From: Sediminicola sp963974715
Lineage (GTDB): Bacteria > Bacteroidota > Bacteroidia > Flavobacteriales > Flavobacteriaceae
Direction of reading: 5' to 3'
NCBI GenBank assembly: GCA_963974715.1
Contig: CAXBDK010000002.1
Span: forward strand, 310,001 to 374,000
DNA length: 64,000 bases
Position numbers and translations under genes: made by a program. The notes under the pieces were generated by a model. The model had not been told where the DNA came from. It saw only the letters and a program-made list of their open reading frames with translations, and searched no databases. Shown here one piece after another: positions 26,690 through 33,782 of this stretch (the stretch's first letter is position 1; the number at the start of each line of letters is the position of its first letter).

Positions 26690-27862
26690 ATGGCTGATAA
26701 AGCATTTATAACATCCGAGATTTTAAGGTGGGCAAGAGAGTCCGCTAATATCGCTGTTGAAGATGCTGCCCAAAAGGTTTCTGTACCGTCTGAAAGGTAT
26801 CTGACTTGGGAGGACGGAAATGATTTTCCGACAATTAGACAAGCACAAATCTTGGCAAAAAGTTTTAGAAGACCATTTTCACTTTTCTTTTTACCGGAAA
26901 TACCAAAAGATTTTCAACCACTACAAGATTATCGAAGAGATGATGCACAGAAGTTAGATACAGCATCATTATTTATTATTCGTGATGTTCAAGAAAAACA
27001 GAGTTGGATAAGTGAACTATTCGAAGAAATTGGCGAAGACAAACTTCCTTTTGTTGGGAAATATTCTATCAATGATAACCCGGAAATTGTTGCTAAAGAT
27101 ATATTGGATGTCTTAAAAATTAGTCCAAATAATTATCAGAAAACACCAATAAACGAATGGATTGACAAAGCAGAAACTGCGGGAATATTTATATCTCGTG
27201 CTAGCTACTTGCATTCACATTTAGTTCTAGATAGAGACTTAATTCAAGGTTTTGCGATTGCTGACAAATTCGCCCCTTTCGTATTTGTGAATTCAAAAAA
27301 TTGGAATGCTCCACAACTATTTACGTTAGTCCACGAATTAGCACATATTTGGATAGCTAAATCAGGTATCTCAAATGAAATAGAGATTGATTTTACAGAC
27401 AAACCTAAATCAAAATTTCATCAAGTAGAATTGTTTTGTAACCAAGTTGCAGCCAATGCACTAATGCCAAGAGAATTAATTACTCAATTGGGCGCAGATA
27501 CATTTGATTCGAATGATTTGATTTTTAAACAGGCCAAAGAACTCGGTATAAGTTCTTTTGCATTGTTAGTTCGCGCTTTAAACTTAAATTTAATTTCCCA
27601 ATCTCAATATAAAATCCTGAAACAAGATGCTCAAGATGAATTTGAGAAATTTTTGGAAAGAGAAAAAATAAGAAAGGAAAAACAAAGAGAAATGAAAGGT
27701 GGACCAGATGCTTACCTTCTACGCCTTAATAAAAACAGCAAACTATTCACGAGAATTGTTATGGATTCTTTTAATAACGGTTCGTTGTCACCTTCAATTG
27801 CAAGTAATCTTCTTAATACGCAGATTAATAAATTCCAAAAATTTGAAAAACTGCTTGCCTAA
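26690..27862 (+). CDS. HTH (XRE-type) and ImmA/IrrE metallopeptidase-domain protein
   Basis: A 390-residue protein. Residues about 5-65 form an XRE-like helix-turn-helix (VEDAAQKVSVPSERYLTWED, then PTIRQAQILAKSF). The centre holds the ImmA/IrrE (COG2856) zinc peptidase core with HELAH in FTLVHELAHIWIA and a downstream acidic segment. Proteins of this family act as regulators that cleave repressors (ImmA, IrrE) or as antitoxin-like partners in type II systems. The stop overlaps the next ATG as TAATG, so translation of the two is coupled. The gene is clearly richer in A and T (AAA, AAT, TTA codons) than the flanking array, a sign of transfer. The ATG is used; a TTG 15 bases upstream is also in frame. 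Confidence 0.88.
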   Translation: MADKAFITSEILRWARESANIAVEDAAQKVSVPSERYLTWEDGNDFPTIRQAQILAKSFRRPFSLFFLPEIPKDFQPLQDYRRDDAQKLDTASLFIIRDVQEKQSWISELFEEIGEDKLPFVGKYSINDNPEIVAKDILDVLKISPNNYQKTPINEWIDKAETAGIFISRASYLHSHLVLDRDLIQGFAIADKFAPFVFVNSKNWNAPQLFTLVHELAHIWIAKSGISNEIEIDFTDKPKSKFHQVELFCNQVAANALMPRELITQLGADTFDSNDLIFKQAKELGISSFALLVRALNLNLISQSQYKILKQDAQDEFEKFLEREKIRKEKQREMKGGPDAYLLRLNKNSKLFTRIVMDSFNNGSLSPSIASNLLNTQINKFQKFEKLLA

Positions 27863-28371
27863 TGTTCGAAGATGATAAAGTAGTTTACTGTATTGATGCC
27901 AATATTCTTATTCAAGCTTGGCAGAACTATTATTCCCCAGAGATTTGTCCTTCTTATTGGGAGGTTTTAAACGAGTTAGGTAAAAAAGGCGTGATTTTTA
28001 TTCCCGAATTAGTTTATGAAGAAATAGAGAAAGGGGAAGATAATCTATTTGAATGGCTAAAAAATAGTGATATACCGATTAGAAAAATTGACGGTGAGGT
28101 AACAAACTGTTTAAAAGAAATATATGCATCTAATCCAAGTCATAAATATTTAGTTTCAAGCAACGGAATTCACTCAAAAGCTGACCCTTGGGTAATTGCT
28201 CACGCAATTAAAGAAAATGCAATTGTAGTGACAAAGGAAACGAAGGACTATTTTAAGAAACAAACCAAAATTAAAATCCCTCACGTTTGCGATAATATGA
28301 ATGTTAAGTGGATTGACGATTTTAAATTTATAAGAGATTTGAACATTAAATTTACTTGTAAATCGGAATAA
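27862..28371 (+). CDS. DUF4411 family PIN-like protein (probable toxin partner)
   Basis: A 169-residue protein with a PIN-like arrangement of acidic residues: CIDANILIQAW near the N-terminus, ELVYEEIEKGED in the middle, and SKADPWVIAHAIKENAIVVT in the C-terminal half, each in the place of a PIN nuclease metal-binding acid. This matches the DUF4411 family as I know it. PIN proteins are mostly RNases, and pairs with COG2856/ImmA partners have been proposed as type II toxin-antitoxin systems. The start overlaps the stop of the upstream gene by one base. AT-rich like its partner. Confidence 0.8.
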   Translation: MFEDDKVVYCIDANILIQAWQNYYSPEICPSYWEVLNELGKKGVIFIPELVYEEIEKGEDNLFEWLKNSDIPIRKIDGEVTNCLKEIYASNPSHKYLVSSNGIHSKADPWVIAHAIKENAIVVTKETKDYFKKQTKIKIPHVCDNMNVKWIDDFKFIRDLNIKFTCKSE

Positions 28372-28540
28372 AGCCAGTGGCTAATAACTAGGCATTCGGC
28401 CCGCCGATAGATAGGCTAAGGCTGAATATCTGTTGACGAATCCGGTTCCTCCCTATGGGGAAAACCTGCTTTTTTGTGTTTGTTCTGGAGGTTAAATTTG
28501 GCAGGTCTGCCGTGTCCTTGTGTCGATTCCAACATTTGCT

Positions 28541-28635
28541 GGCGCCTGTCTGTGACGGGTGCCCTCCAGAGTCCAAAATGGTGCTTATTTCCTTAATTGT
28601 ATTCTCTCGCTGGCGCTCGTCTCCCGACGGGTGCC
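28541..28635. repeat. Pair of REP-like hairpins
   Basis: Two similar imperfect inverted repeats lie 71 bp apart: GGCGCCTGTC-TGT-GACGGGTGCC at 28541-28563 and GGCGCTCGTC-TCCC-GACGGGTGCC at 28612-28635. Each forms a ten-pair stem when G-T pairs are allowed. The left arms differ at two positions, yet both variants still pair with the same right arm through G-T wobble. Flanks match too (GCTG before; CCT.CAGA after). No Y1 (RAYT) transposase gene is seen nearby. Confidence 0.6.
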
Positions 28636-28948
28636 CTGCAGATATGAACGGTCGTCCACAATATTGCGGATCTGCAACATAAATCCGTGCCCATATATTT
28701 CTGTCCAATCGACTAGCCCAAGAAATCTGGCAATAAGCCCTCCTTTTGGTTATTTCGGAGTGATGGCGACCTCCCAGAATGTAATCGGAAATTAAACCTT
28801 CACGGTTTTGGTAAATAAGCCAAAACGGTAGAAAAAGATGAAAAGTGGGCTCAAGAAGGGCGATTTTTTGGCCAATTGGGAATAGTTGGATTACTTCAAA
28901 ATAATCTGATCGATAAACCATTAAAAGGCCCATCTGGCACATCGGAAA

Positions 28949-29139
28949 TACGTAGGAAAAATATACTTAAAAATACGTAAATTAGGAACCAAGGAGGCAA
29001 AGCCCTATCAAAGCCGTATCAAAGCCCTATCTAAGTCCTATCAAAGCCGTATATAGAGTATGGTTAAAATACGTAAAAAATGGAATATTTATCCATATAA
29101 ACACGTAGTTTTTGGATACAAATCTTCTAAGTATACGTA
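28949..29139. repeat. Cluster of TACGTA palindromes around a tandem repeat
   Basis: The hexamer TACGTA occurs at 28949, 28974, 29070 and 29134, mostly in the context AATACGTAAA, two on each side of the 11-bp tandem repeat at 28999. They could be binding sites or remnants of the same repeat family. Confidence 0.4.
28999..29053. repeat. 11-bp tandem repeat, five units
   Basis: Five head-to-tail units of form AAAGCCSTATC: AAAGCCCTATC, AAAGCCGTATC, AAAGCCCTATC, TAAGTCCTATC, AAAGCCGTATA. The period is close to one DNA helical turn. Not part of any gene that I can support. Confidence 0.8.
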
Positions 29140-29195
29140 AAACGCGGAATTGCCCACCAGTTAGGACCTCCCCCTTAGGGAACCCGTGGGTCGGG

Positions 29196-29327
29196 CTAGC
29201 TGAAAAAGCCCAGTGCCGCCAAGATAAGACAGACCACAACGGCGAGCAGTATACAGATAAGGACCAAGACCATAAGGCTAAGGAATCCGTTCAATACCCT
29301 GGTGCCAAAAGTAATTTCACCTTCCAT
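29196..29327 (-). CDS. Possible 43-residue single-pass membrane peptide
   Basis: Minus-strand ATG at 29327 to TAG at 29196. The translation begins MEGEITFGTRVLNGFLSLMV and continues as an unbroken hydrophobic helix (VLICILLAVVVCLILAALGF) ending in FFS. A short acidic/polar head followed by one strong membrane segment is the form of small membrane proteins and of some hydrophobic toxins. No promoter box was found close by, but two stable hairpins lie just upstream. No family recognised; it could be a chance frame, though the amino-acid pattern is hard to explain by chance. Confidence 0.4.
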   Translation of the reverse strand: MEGEITFGTRVLNGFLSLMVLVLICILLAVVVCLILAALGFFS

Positions 29328-29343
29328 AGTAGTATCGTTTTAA

Positions 29344-29382
29344 CCCACCTAGTGGGAGTGATGTTCCCGATGTTCGCATCGG
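29344..29382. other. Two adjacent stem-loops upstream of the small membrane ORF
   Basis: CCCAC-CTA-GTGGG at 29344-29356 and CCGATG-TTCG-CATCGG at 29367-29382 are both perfect. On the plus strand the second has a TTCG tetraloop. Neither is followed by a T run. They would lie in the 5' leader of the minus-strand ORF ending at 29196. Confidence 0.5.
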
Positions 29383-29459
29383 TACCGCATTACAACCCGT
29401 TTCATAATAATACCCTAGGGGCTGTTCGGGGCAAGCTTAAATTTAAGGAATAATCAGCT

Positions 29460-29726
29460 AAAAATCAAAGCAATAAATAACAAATCCTTTAAATGGAATG
29501 TATTTTATTGCATATTTCGGATTAGTTGCCGCTAAAATCGGTCAACCGTCATTTTTCGTAGGTCCGTGAGTGCCACTGTAAGTTCTAGGTCGCCGCCTTT
29601 CCTGCAGAGGCGTGCATTCTTACAAGGCACATGGTTAGTGGGATAGGGTGAGTTCCAAGAGTATCGACTTGAACACTGGACGACCTATTGTGGCATTCAT
29701 TGAACTTCCCGTAACCCACCGAATAA
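29460..29726. other. Gene-free stretch, possibly structured
   Basis: About 270 bp between the small ORF region and the MFS gene with no supportable gene. Several short complementary segments occur, for example CGCCT and AGGCG on the minus strand around 29600 nested within GTAAG and CTTAC. I do not recognise a known RNA family here. Confidence 0.35.
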
Positions 29727-29740
29727 GGGGTAAGAACCCC
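29727..29740 (-). terminator. Weak terminator-like hairpin after the MFS gene
   Basis: GGGGT-AAGA-ACCCC (plus-strand view) lies 26 bp beyond the minus-strand MFS stop. In the MFS direction it is followed by TTATT. The stem is only five pairs and the T run is poor. Confidence 0.35.
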
Positions 29741-29766
29741 GAACCTTCCTGCTCCGAGGTTGTTGT

Positions 29767-31110
29767 TTAGCTTTTGGTCATCGTTTTTTCAAGGTCCTCC
29801 AAGGATACTCCCTTGGTCTCGGGCATCAGGAAGATGACGAACAACAATTGCAGCACCATCATAAAGGCGAAGAAAATAAAGATCGGCCACGGGTTGTCCT
29901 TAAAGATACCATCCGTACCATCGAGGAATATGGGGGTCACCAAGGTGATAAGTGCCGCAAATATCCAATGTACGCCCGTCCCCCATGATTGTCCCGATGC
30001 CCGTACCCGGTTCGGGAATATTTCGGAGATAAAGACCCAGATCACCGCTCCCTGTCCGATGGCATGGGAGGCGATAAAGATCAGGATAAAGGTAAGCAAC
30101 AGCGTAGGGGATGCCCCGCTGTAAAAACACCAGGCCACCATGGAAAGGCTCAGTATATATCCCAATGATCCTATTTTCATCAATTGTTTCCTGCCAAGGC
30201 TGTCTATAAGTTTTATGCCCACATAGGTAAATATGATATTGACGATTCCAATGGAGATGGAACTGAAAAGGGAATCCTTGCCGCCCAATCCGGCCCTTTC
30301 CAAGATTTCAGGGGCATAATAGAGCACAAAGTTTATACCGGACAATTGATTGAAGAAAGCGATCAAAAAGGCCAAGAGCAAGGGTTTTTTGTAATTCCCA
30401 GAGAACAGGCCTTCCCTTGGAGTCTTTGGACGAACGGCATTCTTAATTTCATCCAGTCGCTCCAGTGCCTCTTCCCTGCTAGAAATATAGGTCAACATTT
30501 TTAAGGCCGCTGCATCATCCTTTTTATGGAGCACCAACCAGCGGGGGCTCATTGGCACCTGTAGCACCATCAGGCCGTAGATCAGAGCGGGCAAGGCCTC
30601 CACGCCCAACATCCACCGCCAATCGTTAATGCCCCCAAATCCCTTCAAAAGATAATTGGATATAAACGCCACAAAAATACCGAAGACAATATTGAATTGG
30701 TAGAGCGCGCCCAATTTACCGCGGTTCTTGGGGGTGGAGATCTCCGAGATATAAATGGGAGCTGCCACGGAGGAAGCCCCCACGCCCAAACCTCCCAAAA
30801 ACCTGAAAAAAGAGAACATATAGGGATCCGTGGCCAGGCCGGAACCGATCGCCGATACAAAGTAGAGGACCCCGATCCATAACAATGTTTTCTTTCTCCC
30901 CAATCGGTCACAGGGGATTCCGCCGAAAATCGATCCCAAAACCGTTCCCCAAAGTGCCATCGACATAATAAAGATGCCGTGGAACCAAGGCGAGGTGTCC
31001 CAAAGCGCTTTGATCGGGAGGTTGGCGCCACTGATCACAACGGTGTCGAAACCAAATAAAAAACCCGCCAGGGCGGCGGTGAGGGAAATCCTAAAAACAC
31101 GGTTGTTCAT
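29767..31110 (-). CDS. MFS sugar:proton symporter (sugar porter family)
   Basis: A 447-residue inner-membrane transporter with 12 predicted membrane segments. Sugar-porter marks: LFGFDTVVISGA in TM1, CDRLGRKK after TM2, RFLGGLGVGASS in TM4, the S/P-RWL motif PMSPRWLVLHKK at the end of TM6, QLSGINFVLYYAPEI in TM7, DSLGRKQLM between TM8 and TM9, and a C-terminal PETKG (MPETKGVSLEDLE). The family moves sugars such as xylose, galactose or glucose with protons; the substrate here cannot be told from sequence alone. No glycosidase or sugar kinase lies next to it. Start at the ATG at 31110 (MNNRVFRISL). Confidence 0.92.
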   Translation of the reverse strand: MNNRVFRISLTAALAGFLFGFDTVVISGANLPIKALWDTSPWFHGIFIMSMALWGTVLGSIFGGIPCDRLGRKKTLLWIGVLYFVSAIGSGLATDPYMFSFFRFLGGLGVGASSVAAPIYISEISTPKNRGKLGALYQFNIVFGIFVAFISNYLLKGFGGINDWRWMLGVEALPALIYGLMVLQVPMSPRWLVLHKKDDAAALKMLTYISSREEALERLDEIKNAVRPKTPREGLFSGNYKKPLLLAFLIAFFNQLSGINFVLYYAPEILERAGLGGKDSLFSSISIGIVNIIFTYVGIKLIDSLGRKQLMKIGSLGYILSLSMVAWCFYSGASPTLLLTFILIFIASHAIGQGAVIWVFISEIFPNRVRASGQSWGTGVHWIFAALITLVTPIFLDGTDGIFKDNPWPIFIFFAFMMVLQLLFVIFLMPETKGVSLEDLEKTMTKS

Positions 31111-31131
31111 CGGTAAAACATTTTATTTTTG
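31103..31131 (+). promoter_or_regulatory. Complete Bacteroidota-type promoter for the 44-codon gene
   Basis: TTG at 31103-31105, an 18-bp spacer, and TATTTTTG at 31124-31131 match the TTG/TAnnTTTG form. It points to the small gene at 31166, 34 bp further on. Its -33 element lies within the first codons of the divergent MFS gene. Confidence 0.6.
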
Positions 31132-31165
31132 TAAATCTAGGAAAAAAAAGGCGCCTAAGTTTTGG

Positions 31166-31300
31166 ATGTCGCAAAATATAGTGGACCATACACATAAAAG
31201 CCGCAATAATGCGGTAGTCAATTTGATGAACGGGTACCAATTTTACAAGGGCGAAAGGGAGAAAATAAAGGAATTGGGCCAACACTTTATAAGCATTTAA
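31166..31300 (+). CDS. Small hypothetical protein, 44 residues
   Basis: ATG at 31166 to TAA at 31298-31300. The protein (MSQNIVDHTHKSRNNAVVNL, ending GQHFISI) is polar and helical-looking with many charged residues, unlike random translation. A well-formed promoter lies just upstream, and the stop overlaps the converging kdtA stop by four bases. No family recognised. The compact fit between the two larger genes and the promoter are the grounds for calling it. Confidence 0.55.
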   Translation: MSQNIVDHTHKSRNNAVVNLMNGYQFYKGEREKIKELGQHFISI

Positions 31301-32538
31301 TGCCGAAGGTAGGGATCTATGGCAGCCATGATTTTGGCACTTGCCCCTTTATTGTTCAGGATATAATGACTGTTTTGGCCCCCGGTGTCGGCCCTTAAGG
31401 AGGCATCGGACAATAGTCTTTCCATTACCATCTGGAAACTTTTACCATCTGTAATGGAAATGACCCCCTTTCGGGAGACCAGATCCTCGGCTTCCTTAAA
31501 TCCAGTATAGCGCGGCCCTATGATCACGGGTATCCCAAAGACTGCCGGCTCCAGCGTATTGTGCAGTCCGGTCAAAAAACCTCCTCCCACATACGCGATA
31601 TCCGCATAACTGTAGATTTTTGTGAGCAGGCCGATGGTATCCACTATCAATACATCGAAATGTCCCAGATCTTGCTCCCCCATTTCCGAATAGAGCACTG
31701 TTCTTTTGGTAAGGGACGCTTTAAGGGCCTTTATATGGTCTTCTTTAATGTTATGGGGCGCAATCGCATAGACCGTATTTCCCCTGCTATTGTTTATGTA
31801 TTCAACAAGTATGGTCTCATCGGGGGGCCAGGTACTGCCGGCCACCAAACATGGGCGTCCTTTTTTAAAACCTTCCATAAATGGGAGGTGGTTGTCCTGT
31901 TCCCGGATCTTGGAGACCCGGTCCAACCGGGTATCGCCCGCAATGCTTACATCCGAATAGCCAATGCCTCGGAGGAGATCGGCCGATTGTTGGTCCTGTA
32001 CGAAAATATGGGTAAACGTAAACAGGCTTTTTCGCATAAACCCGCCATACCACTTGAAAAAGGACTGCCGCTTGTTAAAAATGGAAGAAATGAGCAGGGT
32101 GGGTATTTCCACTCTTTGTAGTTCCCGTAAGTAATTGGGCCAGATCTCATACTTCACAAAAATGGCCAAGACGGGCCGTACGATATGTAAAAAATCCTTG
32201 GCATTTCTTTGGGTGTCCATGGGGAGGTAGGTAACCAGATCTGCGGCCGCGGTATTCTTTTTTATCTCGTATCCGGAAGGGGAAAAAAAAGTGACCAATA
32301 TTTTGTGGGAGGGATGTTGCACCCTCAGCATTTCCATGATGGGCAGTCCTTGTTCAAACTCTCCCAAAGAGGCCGTATGGATCCAAATGATGGGCTCCCC
32401 GTCCCTAATATGTCCCTTCAAAAGCCCAAAGACCTGTTTTCTGCCGGCAACGAACAATCGTATTTTTCGGCTAAGGAGGGCAATCGGACCCAGCAACAGG
32501 GTAGCTATCCAGACCGCTACATTATAGATGGCGAACAC
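31297..32538 (-). CDS. kdtA: 3-deoxy-D-manno-octulosonic acid (Kdo) transferase
   Basis: Transfers Kdo from CMP-Kdo to lipid A precursor at the inner membrane, the first step of LPS core assembly. The N-terminal part has a membrane anchor (VAVWIATLLLGPIALLS), then the GT30 N-domain with IWIHTASLGEFEQGLP carrying the catalytic Glu, and the C-terminal GT-B half with AGSTWPPDE, YVGGGFLTGLHNTLEPAVFG. I place the start at a GTG (32538), giving 413 residues, because no ATG lies near and the family begins about here; the open frame runs on past the DegT gene start on the other strand, which is unlikely to be used. Convergent with the 44-codon gene, divergent from DegT. Confidence 0.88.
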   Translation of the reverse strand: MFAIYNVAVWIATLLLGPIALLSRKIRLFVAGRKQVFGLLKGHIRDGEPIIWIHTASLGEFEQGLPIMEMLRVQHPSHKILVTFFSPSGYEIKKNTAAADLVTYLPMDTQRNAKDFLHIVRPVLAIFVKYEIWPNYLRELQRVEIPTLLISSIFNKRQSFFKWYGGFMRKSLFTFTHIFVQDQQSADLLRGIGYSDVSIAGDTRLDRVSKIREQDNHLPFMEGFKKGRPCLVAGSTWPPDETILVEYINNSRGNTVYAIAPHNIKEDHIKALKASLTKRTVLYSEMGEQDLGHFDVLIVDTIGLLTKIYSYADIAYVGGGFLTGLHNTLEPAVFGIPVIIGPRYTGFKEAEDLVSRKGVISITDGKSFQMVMERLLSDASLRADTGGQNSHYILNNKGASAKIMAAIDPYLRH

Positions 32539-32598
32539 TTCATATCGGTTTGGGGCTAAAATACGCCACTTTGCACAAATACATTGGCTATGGTTCCT

Positions 32599-32606
32599 TA
32601 TTTTTG
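32599..32606 (+). promoter_or_regulatory. Candidate -7 promoter box for the DegT gene
   Basis: TATTTTTG fits TAnnTTTG and ends about 25 bases before the start at 32632. The TTG candidates upstream are 12 or 25 bp away, outside the best spacing. Confidence 0.5.
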
Positions 32607-32631
32607 TAATTTTGTTCCTTAAATAATGAAG

Positions 32632-33777
32632 ATGAAGAAAATTCAAATGGTAGACCTTAACGGGCAGTACCAATCCATAAAAGAACAGATCAATTCATCC
32701 ATTTCCAATATCCTAGAGACCACAGCTTTTATTAACGGACCCGAAGTACACGCTTTTCAGAAGGAACTGGAAACCTATCTGGGCGTAAAACATGTCATTC
32801 CCTGTGCAAACGGGACCGATGCCCTTCAGATCGCAATGATGGGCCTTGGCCTGCAGCAGGGCGATGAGGTCATTACGGCCGACTTCACCTTTGCCGCTAC
32901 GGTGGAGGTGATAGCGCTTCTAAAACTCACACCCGTCTTGGTGGATGTAGATCCCGATACCTTTAATATGGACCCGGCAGCCTTGGAAAGGGCCATTACC
33001 CCCAAGACAAAGGCCATTGTCCCCGTGCACCTTTTCGGTCAATGTGCCAATATGGAGGTGATAATGGATATCGCCAAAAAACACGGACTTTTGGTCATTG
33101 AGGACAATGCACAGGCAATTGGGGCGGACTATACCTATTCCGATGGACGGACCGTGAAGGCCGGAACCATTGGGGACGTGGCGGCCACATCCTTCTTTCC
33201 CTCCAAAAATTTGGGATGTTATGGGGATGGGGGAGCCATCTTTACCAACGACGATGACCTTGCCCATGTGTTAAGGGGCATTGTAAACCATGGTATGTAC
33301 GAAAGGTACCATCATGATGTGGTAGGGGTGAATTCCAGATTGGATTCCATTCAGGCGGCCGTCCTAAGGGCCAAATTGCCCCATTTGGACACCTATAACC
33401 AACGCAGGAAGTTGGCCGCAATGGACTATACGGATGCGCTGAAGGGGCAGCCGAATATCATCCTTCCAAAGACGGTCCAAGCGGGGGAAGGGAATGATGG
33501 TTCGGGGCATGTCTATCATCAATATACCCTTCGGATACTGAACGGGAAACGCGATCAACTGGTAGCCCATCTCAATGAAAAGGGCATTCCCTGCGGTGTT
33601 TATTATCCCATTCCATTGCACCGGCAAAAGGCGTATCTGGACGATCGCTATGACGAGGCCCTTTTTCCGGTTACCAACCAATTGGTCAAAGAAGTAATAT
33701 CCCTGCCCATGCACACCGAACTGGATGGAGATCAGATACAATATATAACAGGGACCATAATTAATTTTTTAAATTGA
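32632..33777 (+). CDS. DegT/DnrJ/EryC1/StrS family PLP aminotransferase
   Basis: A 381-residue sugar aminotransferase-like enzyme. Marks: CANGTDALQIAM (cofactor phosphate binding), VIEDNAQAIGADY (PLP-binding Asp), SFFPSKNLGCYGDGGA with the PLP Lys, and GVNSRLDSIQAAVLRAKL near the C-terminal half. The family transaminates keto-sugar nucleotides for surface polysaccharides. It lies between kdtA and galE, which suits LPS or capsule sugar synthesis. Start at 32632 (MKKIQMVDLNGQY); a second in-frame ATG lies two codons upstream. The galE start is 5 bp past the stop, so the two form an operon. Confidence 0.9.
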   Translation: MKKIQMVDLNGQYQSIKEQINSSISNILETTAFINGPEVHAFQKELETYLGVKHVIPCANGTDALQIAMMGLGLQQGDEVITADFTFAATVEVIALLKLTPVLVDVDPDTFNMDPAALERAITPKTKAIVPVHLFGQCANMEVIMDIAKKHGLLVIEDNAQAIGADYTYSDGRTVKAGTIGDVAATSFFPSKNLGCYGDGGAIFTNDDDLAHVLRGIVNHGMYERYHHDVVGVNSRLDSIQAAVLRAKLPHLDTYNQRRKLAAMDYTDALKGQPNIILPKTVQAGEGNDGSGHVYHQYTLRILNGKRDQLVAHLNEKGIPCGVYYPIPLHRQKAYLDDRYDEALFPVTNQLVKEVISLPMHTELDGDQIQYITGTIINFLN

Positions 33778-33782
33778 AGGGC

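Larger units (their letters stand above)
28372..29195. other. Gene-poor accessory stretch
   Basis: About 820 bp with no gene I can support. Open frames exist on both strands between 28388 and 28942 but have low-complexity, arginine- and serine-rich translations with no family look. The stretch carries a pair of REP-like hairpins, an 11-bp tandem repeat and several TACGTA sites, listed separately. It follows directly on the ImmA/DUF4411 module. Confidence 0.5.

Noticed and set aside
27863..28440. Integron-like cassette structure for the ImmA/DUF4411 pair
   Set aside because: Short TTATTAG words occur at both sides, but there is no attC-like fold, no integrase and no array of cassettes.
28388..28942. 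A 184-codon open frame on the minus strand
   Set aside because: The translation has no family look or domain pattern, several other frames are open in the same place, and the frame crosses the REP-like hairpins.
29112..29453. A 113-codon plus-strand open frame
   Set aside because: It runs antisense through the better-supported small membrane ORF and the hairpins and has no coding pattern.
29540..29740. Known structured RNA such as RNase P RNA, tmRNA or a group II intron
   Set aside because: None of the conserved cores of these RNAs is visible.
28372..29766. CRISPR array
   Set aside because: The 11-bp repeats are head to tail with no spacers, and no cas gene is seen.
32539..32673. Longer N-terminus for KdtA
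   Set aside because: It would overlap the start of the divergent aminotransferase gene and its promoter box and adds sequence unlike the family.
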